Counted from the first letter of the stretch, positions 26,701-34,807 are shown. The stretch: 64,000 nucleotides of DNA from Amycolatopsis sp. CA-128772 (GCF_002904295.1 NZ_PPHG01000080.1:62001-126000), one strand, 5' to 3'. Translations and numbers: made by a program. Notes: a model not told the origin generated them from the letters alone.

Positions 26701-29700
26701 GAACGCTTCTGGCCGCGCCGGACCGTCCGCCGCGGCGGGGCGCATCCGCTGCTCGGCGTGCACGTCGAGGACCCGGCCGGCGGGCACCTGTGGCGCGGGG
26801 ACGCCGGCACCGCCGCGCTGCCGTGGCTGGCCGACCACACCGTCGCCGGGAACCCGGTGTTCCCGGCCACCGGCTTCCTCGAACTGGCCCTGGCCGCCGG
26901 GCCGGGCCGGCACGTCCACGACCTCGAACTGCAGGAAATCCTCCCCCTCGGCGAGCACACCGAGGTCACGACGACCCTGCGCGGGACCGAGCTGAGCGTG
27001 CACGCGCGGACCGCCACCGGCCAGTGGGTCCGGCACGCCACCGCCCGGCTCGGCACCGGCGGCACGCCGTCGGCGCCGTTCGGGGAGACCCGGGGCGAGC
27101 CGGTCGACGTCTACCGGGCCCTGGCCGACCTGGGCCAGTCCTACGGCCCGGCCTTCCGCCGCCTGCGCCGGGTGAGCGCCGCGCCCGGCCGCGCGTCGGC
27201 GTCGATCGCGCGGCCCGAGGCCGACCACCCGGCCTACGTGCTGCACCCCGCCCTCGCCGACGCCTGCCTGCACGCGCTGGCCGCGGCCGTCGGCGAGGCG
27301 GACGCCCTCTACCTGCCGCTCACCGTCGGCGAGGTGGTGGTCGCCGGTGACCCGCGCCGCGGGGTGCGGGTGGACGCCGTCCTGCGAGAGTCCGGCGACG
27401 GCGTGCTCGGCAGCGTCCAGCTCGTCGACGCCGGCGACGTCGTCCTCGCCGAGTTCCGCGACGTCTACTGCCGCCGGTACCGCGACGCGGCGACGGCCCG
27501 GCTGCTGTTCGAGGCCACCTGGCAGCCGGCCGGGCTGCCGGCCGCGCCGGAGCGGGCGCACCGCTGGATCGTGCTGTCCGACGACGACGTGAGCCGCGAG
27601 TTCGCGGGCGACGACGTCCGGACCGCCCGCCTCGGCGACCGCGCCGAGCTCGCGAAACTGCTGCGCGACGGGGAACCGACGGCGGTGCTCGCCCTGCTCG
27701 GCGCCGCGGCCGCGCCGGACCCGGAACGCGGCGCGCGGCTGGTCGAAACGGTGACCGGGGTCGTCGCCGAGCTGGCCGAACTGCCGGTGGTGCCGCGGTT
27801 GTGGCTGGCCGGCGAGAACGCGCAGAGCGTCGAGCCGGGCGAGCGCGGCGATCCGGGCCTGGCCGCGCTGCGCGGGCTGGTGCGCGTGCTGGCCTTCGAG
27901 CACCCCGAACTCCGGGTGAGCCAGGTCGACGGCGGTGCGGACCGCGTGCGGGACGAGGTCCGCGCGGACGGGCCGGACGACGAAGTCGCCTGGCGCGGGC
28001 CCGTCCGCTACGCGCGCCGCCTGGCTCGCCCGGACCTCGGCGACCCGGTGCGGGAGCCGGTCCGCGAAGGCGCCTACGTCATCACCGGCGGCCTCGGCGG
28101 CCTCGGCCTGGCCGCCGCGCGCTGGCTGGCCGCCCGGGGCGCGACGCGGCTGGTGCTCAACAGCCGGCACGCCGCCGACCCCGGGCTCGGCGACCTGGAA
28201 GCCGACGTCCGCGTGGTGCCCGGCGACATCGCCGCGCCGGGCACGGCCGAAACCCTGGTCGCGGTGGCCGTCGAAGGGGGCGTGCCGCTGCGCGGGGTGC
28301 TGCACGCCGCCGGTGTCCTGGCCGACGGCGCCGCGATCAGCCTCGACGCCGATGCGCTCGACGCCGTCTGGCGGCCGAAGGCGCTGGGCGCCTGGCGGCT
28401 GCACGAGGCCACCGCCGGGCACGACCTCGACTGGTGGCTGGTGTACTCCTCGGCGGCCGCGCTGTTCGGGTCGCCGGGCCAGGCCGCGTACGCCACCGCG
28501 AACGCGTGGGCCGACGCGCTGGTCGCGTGGCGCCGGGCGCAGGGCCTGCCCGCGGCGACGATCGGCTGGGGTGCCTGGGGTGAGACCGGGGCCGCGGCCG
28601 GTTCGGCCAACCCGGTGCTCGACCCGCTCGGCACCGGGGAGGCACTGTCCGCTTTGGACTTCGCGCTGGCGCGCGACCGCGCGGCGACCGGCGTCGCCCG
28701 CGTGGACTCCGGGACCGTGCTGGAACTGTTCCCGCGGTTGGGAGAGCGGCCGTTCTTCACGCTCTTCTCGCCGGCCGCCACCCAGTCCACCTGGGACGGG
28801 GTGGCCGCCCTGCGCGGCGGCTCGCCCGACGCGGCCCGCGCCGCGATCGCCGACCACCTGGCCGGGCTCGTCGGTGACCTGCTGGGCCTGGAAACGGTCG
28901 ACCGGAGCGTCCCGCTCACCCGGCTCGGGCTGGATTCCCTCTCGGCGATGCGGGCCCGGGGCGCGGTGGAACGCGACTTCGGCCTGCCGCTGCCGATCCC
29001 GCTGCTCCTGCGCGGGGCCAGCCTGGCGGAACTCGCCGGGCACCTCGCCGAGCAGGCCGGTTTCGGGCCCGCCGCGCCGGTCGCGCCGGTCGTCACCGGG
29101 CCGCGGGACCCCGCCGAACGCTGGGTCGCCCGGCACTGGCGGGCCGTGCTGGACGGTCCGGAACCGGGTGTGCACGAGGACTTCTTCGCCGCCGGCGGCG
29201 ACGATGGGCGCGCCCGGCTGCTGCGGGCCGCGTTCGCCGGCGAGCTCACCGCGGTCCCCGGGGACGACCGGCTGTTCGCGACCCCCACCATCGCCGCGAT
29301 GGCCGACCTGCTGCGCGCGGAGCTCGAAGGGCACGGCGGTGGCCCGGTGCGCCTGCTGCGTGACGGCGTCGGCGAGCCGGTCTTCCTGTTCCACCCGGCG
29401 GGCGGGACGGCGAGCGTGTACCGCGAGCTCGTCCGGCTGCTCCCGGAAGGGCCGCCGGTGTACGGGTTCGAGCGCCTCGACGACGAGGACACCGTCGAGG
29501 GCAAGGCGGCCCGGTACGCCGGGCTGGTCCGGGAGATCCAGCCCCGCGGCCGGTACCGGCTGGGCGGCTGGTCGTTCGGCGGCTGCCTCGCCTACGAGAC
29601 CGCGCGCTGCCTGGGTGGCGCCGAGCTCGTCTTCCTGATCGACACCATCCTGCCGCTGCCCGCGCCGGGGAAACCGGCGGAGGAGCTGCTGCTGGACCGG

Positions 29701-30126
29701 TTCGACCGGTTCGCCGAGCACATCACGCGCACGTACGGGGTGCCGTTCGCGGTGCCGCGGGCCGAGCTGGCGGACCTGGACGAGGACGCCCAGATCCACT
29801 GGGTCTTCGCCACCTTGACCGAACTCGTGCCGGACATGGGCGCCGGTGTGCTGCGGCACCAGTACGAGTCCTATGTGGACGCCCGGGTCGCCGAGCGCTA
29901 CCACCCGGCGCGCTACGACGGGCGCGTGGTGCTGCTGCGGGCCCGGGAACCGCATCCGCTCACCACCGCGCTGGACCCGCGGTACCTGCGCACCGACGAC
30001 ACCCTCGGCTGGGACGAGTACTGCGGCGCGCTCGAAGTCGTGCGCGTCCCGGGCGACCACGTGTCGATGATCGACCCACCGCACGTCGAAATGCTGGCCG
30101 AGCGGCTCGGGGCGGTGGTGCGGTGA
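23779..30126 (+). CDS. Single-module type I PKS: ACP-KS-AT-DH-KR-ACP-degenerate carrier-TE
   Basis: 2115 aa. Domains: N-terminal ACP (5-75, carrier Ser33 in GLSSRD); KS (88-510, C254, H387, H426); linker with a 10-residue repeat (590-639); AT (648-945, S735 in GHSMGE, pocket motif GAGH at 832-835); DH (988-1240, H1020 and D1161); KR (1300-1640, GGLGGLG near 1435, Y1571); ACP (1690-1760, S1720 in LGLDSL); a carrier-like domain (1775-1850) with GGDD in place of the carrier Ser; TE (1865-2110, S1932 in GWSFGG, H2094). No ER is seen. The leading ACP and Pks13-like TE indicate condensation of a FAAL-loaded chain with a carboxylated acyl-CoA. KR and DH would give a beta-hydroxy or unsaturated alpha-branched acid. 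The product is unknown. Confidence 0.9.
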   Translation: MNAPGAAAIRAWLTARIGDVDPDRPLHETGLSSRDATSLAADLGRFVGRPLAPTLVWRYPTITALAAHLSDVDSSAAAAYVPLPEDGEPIAIVGLGCRLPGGIESPEAFWRFLDAGGDGIGDVPGGRWETFAPAEDLAGVPARGGFLEDVAGFDAAFFGITPGEAEAMDPQQRILLEVAWAALEHAGIPPSGLRGSRTGVFVGLSATEYGSLTMTDVAGVDVWSGTGAAASIAANRLSYLLDLRGPSLTLDTACSSSLVAVHQAVQSLRRGESELALVAGVNVLLSPGITAGFQRAGVLAADGRCKPFDAGADGIVRGEGCGVVVLKPLRAARGDRVLAVIRGSAVNSDGRSNGLTAPNPDAQVALLRDAYSAAGVHPSTVDYVEAHGTGTPLGDPLEAGALATVLGSREPDRPLLLGSVKSNLGHLEGAAGITGLLKVVLAMTHRRLPPSLHFREPNPHIDFAGLRVVAAGTDWPRYSGTARAGVSAFGFGGTNAHVVLEEWPAASFPARGGAGGPQVFALSARSGEVLRARAAELADWLAASEVPLAAVASTLAHRREHLPVRGAVVAEGRDEAVEALRELAAGVNRPNVAFGASSAPNVALGASGAPNVAFGASSAPDVALGASSAPDATLGRSGRPKPGAGSGVVFVFSGYGSQWAGMGRRLLHSEAAFRAEIDALDPVFRAEAGFSLRDALQQELPDFAATQLALFGVQLALAALWRAHGVVPAAVLGHSMGEVAAAVVGGALDVAGGLRVMAARARLLAEVDARGGGAMAVVELSAAELEPFPGVTIAVYASPAQCTISGAADRVDAVVAHAERLGRLARRLAVGGAGHSAAVEPVLGRFRAALAGLTAHQPQIPCYSSVLEDPHETPAFDVEYWAANLRRPVRFSQALAAAAGDGHTVFVEISPHPVALAAIEQSGAVGLPSASRRADERTAFLTSLARLHVLGLPGVLAARPRTAPVELPGPVWRHERFWPRRTVRRGGAHPLLGVHVEDPAGGHLWRGDAGTAALPWLADHTVAGNPVFPATGFLELALAAGPGRHVHDLELQEILPLGEHTEVTTTLRGTELSVHARTATGQWVRHATARLGTGGTPSAPFGETRGEPVDVYRALADLGQSYGPAFRRLRRVSAAPGRASASIARPEADHPAYVLHPALADACLHALAAAVGEADALYLPLTVGEVVVAGDPRRGVRVDAVLRESGDGVLGSVQLVDAGDVVLAEFRDVYCRRYRDAATARLLFEATWQPAGLPAAPERAHRWIVLSDDDVSREFAGDDVRTARLGDRAELAKLLRDGEPTAVLALLGAAAAPDPERGARLVETVTGVVAELAELPVVPRLWLAGENAQSVEPGERGDPGLAALRGLVRVLAFEHPELRVSQVDGGADRVRDEVRADGPDDEVAWRGPVRYARRLARPDLGDPVREPVREGAYVITGGLGGLGLAAARWLAARGATRLVLNSRHAADPGLGDLEADVRVVPGDIAAPGTAETLVAVAVEGGVPLRGVLHAAGVLADGAAISLDADALDAVWRPKALGAWRLHEATAGHDLDWWLVYSSAAALFGSPGQAAYATANAWADALVAWRRAQGLPAATIGWGAWGETGAAAGSANPVLDPLGTGEALSALDFALARDRAATGVARVDSGTVLELFPRLGERPFFTLFSPAATQSTWDGVAALRGGSPDAARAAIADHLAGLVGDLLGLETVDRSVPLTRLGLDSLSAMRARGAVERDFGLPLPIPLLLRGASLAELAGHLAEQAGFGPAAPVAPVVTGPRDPAERWVARHWRAVLDGPEPGVHEDFFAAGGDDGRARLLRAAFAGELTAVPGDDRLFATPTIAAMADLLRAELEGHGGGPVRLLRDGVGEPVFLFHPAGGTASVYRELVRLLPEGPPVYGFERLDDEDTVEGKAARYAGLVREIQPRGRYRLGGWSFGGCLAYETARCLGGAELVFLIDTILPLPAPGKPAEELLLDRFDRFAEHITRTYGVPFAVPRAELADLDEDAQIHWVFATLTELVPDMGAGVLRHQYESYVDARVAERYHPARYDGRVVLLRAREPHPLTTALDPRYLRTDDTLGWDEYCGALEVVRVPGDHVSMIDPPHVEMLAERLGAVVR
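25546..25695 (+). repeat. In-frame 30-bp tandem repeat in the KS-AT linker
   Basis: Four 30-bp units (starting 25546, 25576, 25606, 25636) encode PNVAFGASSA, PNVALGASGA, PNVAFGASSA and PDVALGASSA. The fifth unit (25666-25695) carries the core in inverted orientation, since GACGCCACATTGGGG is the complement of CCCCAATGTGGCGTC. Codons such as AAT, GCA, TCT and GGT are rare elsewhere in the gene, so the block looks like a mobile or REP-like element domesticated in frame. Confidence 0.85.
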
Positions 30127-31703
30127 TGGACGAGCTGACCCCGACCACCGCGTTCCGGATCGCCGACCTCGCCGCGCGGCAGGACGAAGCCGTGCGGATC
30201 GCCGAAAAGCGGGCCGTCGACCGGCAGCACGCCCGGGGCAAGCTGACCGCGCGCGAGCGGATCGGCCTGCTGCTGGACGCGGGGTCCTTCGTGGAGCTCG
30301 ACCAGTTCGCGCGGCACCGCTGCGCCGAGTTCGGGATGGACGCCAACCGCCCGTGGGGCGACGGCGTCGTCACCGGCCACGGCACCGTCGACGGGCGGCA
30401 GGTCTGCGTGTTCTCCCAGGACTTCAGCGTCTTCGGCGGCAGCCTGGGCGAGGCCTCCGGCGAGAAGGTCCTCAAGCTGATGGACCTGGCCATGACGATC
30501 GGCTGCCCGGTCGTCGGGATCAACGACTCCGGCGGCGCCCGGATCCAGGAGGGGGTCGTCTCGCTGGCGTACTACGCCGAGCTCGGCCGCCGCAACTCCC
30601 ACGCCTCCGGCGTCATCCCGCAGATCTCGATGATCATGGGCCCGTGCGCCGGCGGGGCCGTCTACGCGCCGGCGATCACCGACTTCACCGTGATGGTCGA
30701 CAGTACGTCGCACATGTTCGTCACCGGCCCGGACGTCGTGCACGCCGTCACCGGCGAACGCGTCACCGCACAGGAACTCGGCGGCGCGGCGGTGCAGAGC
30801 GAGATCGCCGGCAACGCCCACCACCGGGCCGCCGGCGAAGAGGACGCCGTCGAGTGGGTGCAGACGCTGCTCGGCTACCTGCCCTCGAACAACCTCGACG
30901 CCGGGCCCGAGTACGCCGACGACACCAGTCCCGTGCTCACCCCCGCCGACCTCGAGCTCGACCAGCTGGTGCCCGATTCGCCGAACCAGACCTACGACAT
31001 GGCCGAGCTGATCGTCCGGCTGGTCGACGACGGCGAGTTCACCGAAGTGCACAGTGCCTTCGCGCCCAACATGATCTGCGCGTTCGGCCGGATCCAGGGC
31101 CGCTCGGTCGGCATCGTGGCGAACCAGCCGCGGCACCAGGCCGGCGTGCTCGACATCGACGCCTCGGAGAAGGCCGCGCGGTTCGTGCGCTTCTGCGACG
31201 CCTTCGGCATCCCGCTGCTCACCCTCGCCGACGTCCCCGGCTACCTGCCGGGCCGCGACCAGGAACGCGGCGGCATCATCCGCCGCGGCGCCAAGCTGAT
31301 CTACGCCTATTCCGAAGCGACGGTGCCGAAGGTGACCGTGGTCGTGCGCAAGGCCTACGGCGGCGGCTACGCGGTGATGGGCTCCAAGCACCTCGGCGCG
31401 GACGTCTCGATGGCCTGGCCCACCGCGGAAATCGCGGTGATGGGCGCCGAAGGGGCGGTGCGCGTGCTGTACCGGCGCGAGCTGGCCGCCTTGGCGCCCG
31501 AGGAGCAGGAGGCGACCCGCCGCCGGCTCACCGAGGAGTACCGCAAGCGCCACGGCGGCCCGTACCTGGCCGCCGAACGCGGGTACGTCGACCAGGTCGT
31601 CACGCCGTCGCAGACCCGCCTCCAGGTGGCGCGGGCCCTGCGGACCCTGCGCACCAAACGGCAGACCCTGCCGTCCCGCAAACACGGAAACATCCCCCTC
31701 TGA
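30126..31703 (+). CDS. Acyl-CoA carboxylase beta (carboxyltransferase) subunit
   Basis: A 525-aa AccD/PccB-type carboxyltransferase that moves CO2 from biotin to an acyl-CoA. It has the N- and C-terminal crotonase folds, oxyanion glycines in GINDSGGARIQEG and GPCAGGAVYAPA, and the RKAYGGGYAVMGSKHLGAD loop. Where propionyl-CoA carboxylases carry Asp in the YDVM position that tunes substrate size (Asp422 of Streptomyces PccB), this protein has Ala416, so a different or longer acyl-CoA is possible. The ATG shares its A with the PKS stop (TGATG). No biotin-carrier alpha subunit is adjacent. It likely supplies the PKS extender, as AccD4 does for Pks13. Confidence 0.85.
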   Translation: MDELTPTTAFRIADLAARQDEAVRIAEKRAVDRQHARGKLTARERIGLLLDAGSFVELDQFARHRCAEFGMDANRPWGDGVVTGHGTVDGRQVCVFSQDFSVFGGSLGEASGEKVLKLMDLAMTIGCPVVGINDSGGARIQEGVVSLAYYAELGRRNSHASGVIPQISMIMGPCAGGAVYAPAITDFTVMVDSTSHMFVTGPDVVHAVTGERVTAQELGGAAVQSEIAGNAHHRAAGEEDAVEWVQTLLGYLPSNNLDAGPEYADDTSPVLTPADLELDQLVPDSPNQTYDMAELIVRLVDDGEFTEVHSAFAPNMICAFGRIQGRSVGIVANQPRHQAGVLDIDASEKAARFVRFCDAFGIPLLTLADVPGYLPGRDQERGGIIRRGAKLIYAYSEATVPKVTVVVRKAYGGGYAVMGSKHLGADVSMAWPTAEIAVMGAEGAVRVLYRRELAALAPEEQEATRRRLTEEYRKRHGGPYLAAERGYVDQVVTPSQTRLQVARALRTLRTKRQTLPSRKHGNIPL

Positions 31704-31712
31704 GGAGCCCCC

Positions 31713-32687
31713 ATGAAGCGGATCGCCCTGCTGGCGCTGTCCGTCGTCCTGCTGGCCACCGGGGCCGGCGTGACGCCCGCCCAGGCGAGCCCGGCCGTGG
31801 CCGACGACGGCGCGAAGGTCGTCCAGGAAACCTGGCTGGACGCCCGGACCGCCGACCTGCAGATCAGCTCGCCCGCACTGGGTACCACCGGGATGGTCCG
31901 GGTGATCGTGCCGGCCGGCTGGGCCGCGCAGCCCACCCGGACCTGGCCCGTGCTGTACCTGCTGCACGGCTGCTGCGAGCCGGTCGACTACCGCTCGTGG
32001 GACCAGTTCACCGACGTGAAGGCGTTCACCGCGGCCAAGGACGCGCTGGTCGTGATGCCGACGGACGGTCCGGCGGGGATGTACACGAAGTGGTGGAACT
32101 TCGGCCTGAAGAACACCCCCGACTGGGACACCTTCCACACCGCCGAGGTGCGCCAGCTCATCGAACGCGGGTACCGCGGCGGGACGCGGCGGGCGATCGC
32201 CGGGCTGTCGATCGGCGGGTACGGCGCCATGGCGTACGCGTTCAAGCACCCTGGCCTGTACGGCGCGGCCGCGTCCTACAGCGGTGTGCCCAACACGCTG
32301 TACCCGGGGATCCCGGTGTGGATCATCGGCATCCTGGCCCGGGCCGGCATCTTCAACTACCTAAACCTCTGGGGCGATTCGTTCGGGATGCAGCCGATCT
32401 GGTCGGCGAGCAACCCCTACGACCACGTCGAGGCGCTGCGCGGCACCGCGCTCTACATCTCCTGCGGTGACGGGCGGACCGGGCCGCTGGACCCGCCGGG
32501 GCAGGCCGACGTCCTGGAGCCGTCGGCGCTGCTGTCCTCCCGCAGCTTCACCGACCGGCTGCGGGCGGCCGGCATCCCGGCGACCGTCGACTACTACGGG
32601 CCCGGCACGCACAGCTGGCCGTACTGGCAGCGGGCCCTGCACCAGTCCTGGCCGGTCCTGGCCGGCGCGCTCGGCCTCCCGGCCTGA
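31713..32687 (+). CDS. Secreted antigen-85/esterase-D family acyltransferase or esterase
   Basis: A 324-aa exported alpha/beta-hydrolase. The N-terminal 25 residues (KRIALLALSVVLLATGAG, then AQAS) form a signal peptide. The esterase PF00756 core shows YLLHGCCEPVDYRSW (oxyanion side), nucleophile S166 in GLSIGGYGAM, and catalytic H300 in GPGTHSWPYW. This is the fold of mycobacterial Fbp/Ag85 mycolyltransferases, which attach mycolates to trehalose and arabinogalactan. Located 9 bases after the carboxyltransferase gene in the same operon, it could transfer the exported lipid to an acceptor. Simple esterase activity is the alternative. Confidence 0.82.
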   Translation: MKRIALLALSVVLLATGAGVTPAQASPAVADDGAKVVQETWLDARTADLQISSPALGTTGMVRVIVPAGWAAQPTRTWPVLYLLHGCCEPVDYRSWDQFTDVKAFTAAKDALVVMPTDGPAGMYTKWWNFGLKNTPDWDTFHTAEVRQLIERGYRGGTRRAIAGLSIGGYGAMAYAFKHPGLYGAAASYSGVPNTLYPGIPVWIIGILARAGIFNYLNLWGDSFGMQPIWSASNPYDHVEALRGTALYISCGDGRTGPLDPPGQADVLEPSALLSSRSFTDRLRAAGIPATVDYYGPGTHSWPYWQRALHQSWPVLAGALGLPA

Positions 32688-32716
32688 GCGGATCCCTTTC
32701 CCCGATGGAGGTTGTG

Positions 32717-33925
32717 GTGAAGCACGTCCGTGTCCGCGCCGTGGTTTCGGCGCTCCTGACCTGCTGCCTGGTGGCGCTGGGGGTGGCGGCCGCGAGCCAG
32801 CCCGCCGGTGCGGCGCCCCTGCTGCCCGGACCGTTCGACGACTCCTTCTACACCCCGCCGTCGCCGCTGCCGGCCGGGAACCCGGGTGCGGTCATCCGGT
32901 GGCGGCCCGTGGTGCCGCTGCTGAACGCGCTCAACGCCGACGCCTGGCAGGTCATGTACCTGTCGACGAACGCGCTCGGCAACCGGGACGCGGTGACCGG
33001 GACCGTCCTCGTGCCGAAGGGCGTCGACCCGGCCAAGGCGCCGATCATCGGCTACGCCGTCGGCACGCAGGGCCCGGCGTTCAAGTGCACGGCGTCCAAG
33101 GCTATGGAACGCGGCACGCTCTACGACCAGCCCGCCATCAACGACTCGCTCTCCAGCGGCTACGCCGTCGCGGTGACCGACTACGAGGGCTATTCGCCGG
33201 CGACCGTGCCGACCTACATCACCGGGCAGTCCATGGGACCCGCGGTGATCGACTCGGTGCGGGCGGCCCAGGGCTTGCCGTCCGCGAAGCTTTCCAAGAG
33301 CGCGAAGGTGATCTTCCAGGGCTACTCCCAGGGCGGCGGCGGCTCGATGTGGGCCGGGGAGAAACAACCCGCCTACGCGCCGGAGCTGAACGTCGTCGGC
33401 GTCGTCGCGGGCGGCGTCCCGGCCGACCTGACCGAGGTCGCCAAGGGCCTCGACGGCTACGTCGGCTTCGGGTTCCTGGCCTTCGCCGCGGTCGGGCTCG
33501 ACGCCGCGTACCCGGACCTGAAGCTCGACTCGTTCCTCAACGACACCGGCCGTCAGCAGCTGTCGGACGCGAAGAAGAACGCGTGCACCGCGGAACTGCT
33601 GCTGAACTACTCGTTCAAGAAGATCGGCGACTACACGACGACCAACCCGCTGGGCACGCCGCAGTGGCAGGCCCGGCTGGCGCAGAACAAGCTGGGCGCC
33701 CACCCGCCGCGGGTGCCGGTCTTCCAGTACCACGCGAACACCGACGAGATCGTCAACACCCCGCAGGCGGAAACGCTGCACCGGGCGTACTGCGCGGCCG
33801 GGGTGCGGGAGCAGTGGACCACCTACGTCGCCGAGCACGCCAGCGGGATCCTGGCCGGCAACGCCGACGCGCACCGGTGGATCGGGAAGCGGTTCAACGG
33901 CGAAACCGCGCCCTCGAACTGCTGA
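32717..33925 (+). CDS. Secretory lipase (LIP family)
   Basis: About 402 aa with a signal peptide (VVSALLTCCLVALGVAA, then GAAP) and a LIP-family (PF03583) hydrolase domain. Its IGYAVGTQGPAFKCTASKAM and GYAVAVTDYEGYS segments match that family. The nucleophile is in GYSQGGGGSMWAG, the Asp in YHANTDEIV and the His near AEHASGIL. It would hydrolyse esters outside the cell. GGAGG lies 5 nt before the GTG at 32717; the ATG at 32705 overlaps that site and is less likely. It follows the Ag85-like gene by 29 bases and ends in a strong terminator. Confidence 0.8.
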   Translation: MKHVRVRAVVSALLTCCLVALGVAAASQPAGAAPLLPGPFDDSFYTPPSPLPAGNPGAVIRWRPVVPLLNALNADAWQVMYLSTNALGNRDAVTGTVLVPKGVDPAKAPIIGYAVGTQGPAFKCTASKAMERGTLYDQPAINDSLSSGYAVAVTDYEGYSPATVPTYITGQSMGPAVIDSVRAAQGLPSAKLSKSAKVIFQGYSQGGGGSMWAGEKQPAYAPELNVVGVVAGGVPADLTEVAKGLDGYVGFGFLAFAAVGLDAAYPDLKLDSFLNDTGRQQLSDAKKNACTAELLLNYSFKKIGDYTTTNPLGTPQWQARLAQNKLGAHPPRVPVFQYHANTDEIVNTPQAETLHRAYCAAGVREQWTTYVAEHASGILAGNADAHRWIGKRFNGETAPSNC

Positions 33926-33927
33926 AC

Positions 33928-33966
33928 CGTGAAGGCCACCCCGGGGGTTCCGGGGTGGCCTTCACG
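33928..33966. terminator. Bidirectional terminator with GTGAAGGCC arms
   Basis: A perfect 17-bp stem, CGTGAAGGCCACCCCGG against CCGGGGTGGCCTTCACG, with a 5-nt loop sits 2 bases after the lipase stop and 5 bases from the stop of the convergent cutinase gene. Its outer arms are the same as those of the hairpin at 6313-6348. Confidence 0.85.
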
Positions 33967-33971
33967 GGGGT

Positions 33972-34631
33972 TCAGACCTTGCTCGCGACGAAGGCCGCGG
34001 CGTCACCGGCCTGGTTGCCGTAGCTGAGGTGGGCCAGGATGTTGAGTCCACCCGCCTGGCAGATCGGGTCGCCGAGGGCGCAGTAGTCCTTGGTGCGGCC
34101 GGCGTAGGTGCCGGTCACCTGGCGGCCGATCGCCCGGATCGGGTTGCCGAACAACACGATGGCGGCGATCCGGGGCGCCAGGTCCGCCGGGATGGTGGCG
34201 ACGATCGGGCCGCCGACGACCGCGCCGTCGCTGCTGATGCCGATCGAGTTGTCGACGACGTTGGCGCCCTGGGAGTAGCCGGCCAGGACGAACCGCTGCT
34301 GCGGGCAGGCCGCGGCCTGCGACCGCACGTGGCCGACCAGGTCGGTGTTGCCGCGCTGCACCGACGCGGGCTCGCCGAGGTCGGCCGGGTAGTCGACGCG
34401 GTAGCTGCTCACCGACCGCGGGCGCAGCCGGTTCTGCACGGCCTGGAAGACCGGATCGCCGACGATGAGGCCCAGCGTGCCGGGTTCGCCGGTGCCGCGG
34501 GCCACCGCCACGTCGATGTCGGTGCAGGGCGCGGCCGACGCCGCCGGCGCGGCCGCGACGGTGAGGCCGGCGACGGCGAAGCCGACCGCGGCGGCCGCGG
34601 AAAGCAGGCGGTTCTGGGGAACGCGAATCAT
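33972..34631 (-). CDS. Secreted cutinase-family serine esterase
   Basis: A 219-aa exported enzyme. The signal peptide (residues 1-33, AVGFAVAGLTVAAAPAAS) is followed by a cutinase fold (PF01083) with nucleophile S120 in LAGYSQGA, D188 in LGDPIC and H201 in ILAHLSYG. Cys residues near 36, 109, 184 and 191 fit the two family disulfides. Actinobacterial cutinase-like proteins act as phospholipases or lipid esterases; Rv3802c lies beside fadD32-pks13 in mycobacteria, and this gene likewise adjoins the lipid locus. GAGGTG lies 9 nt before the ATG. A LacI-like palindrome and a nested inverted repeat lie 35-80 nt upstream. Confidence 0.85.
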   Translation of the reverse strand: MIRVPQNRLLSAAAAVGFAVAGLTVAAAPAASAAPCTDIDVAVARGTGEPGTLGLIVGDPVFQAVQNRLRPRSVSSYRVDYPADLGEPASVQRGNTDLVGHVRSQAAACPQQRFVLAGYSQGANVVDNSIGISSDGAVVGGPIVATIPADLAPRIAAIVLFGNPIRAIGRQVTGTYAGRTKDYCALGDPICQAGGLNILAHLSYGNQAGDAAAFVASKV

Positions 34632-34664
34632 GGCTGATCACACCTCGTTGTGGGGAAAGGGGTC

Positions 34665-34710
34665 GGCAAGCGCTTTCCGTTGAGCCGGAAAGGGGGGCGG
34701 CGCTTGCGGT
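34665..34710 (-). promoter_or_regulatory. Operator-like nested inverted repeats upstream of the cutinase gene
   Basis: GGCAAGCGCTTTCC at 34665-34678 is a LacI-type palindrome with one mismatched pair. CTTTCCG and CGGAAAG (34673-34679 and 34686-34692) form an inner stem, and GCAAGCGC pairs with GCGCTTGC further right to form an outer stem. The element could be a double operator or a structured 5' leader. Confidence 0.5.
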
Positions 34711-34807
34711 GAATGCAGCGTCGCAGCGCGTGCCGGCCCCGGCAAGAGGTGATTCCTGCGCACGCCGGGAATTGTTCAGCCGGTGACAAAAGGTCCGGAG
34801 TGGACGC

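Noticed and set aside
23875..30084. A 2069-codon open frame on the reverse strand of the PKS gene, and similar long frames opposite the carboxypeptidase and STAND genes
   Set aside because: Long antisense frames are expected at this GC content. Their translations are Arg/Gly/Ala/Pro-rich, have no family motif, and mirror third-codon GC bias of the true genes.
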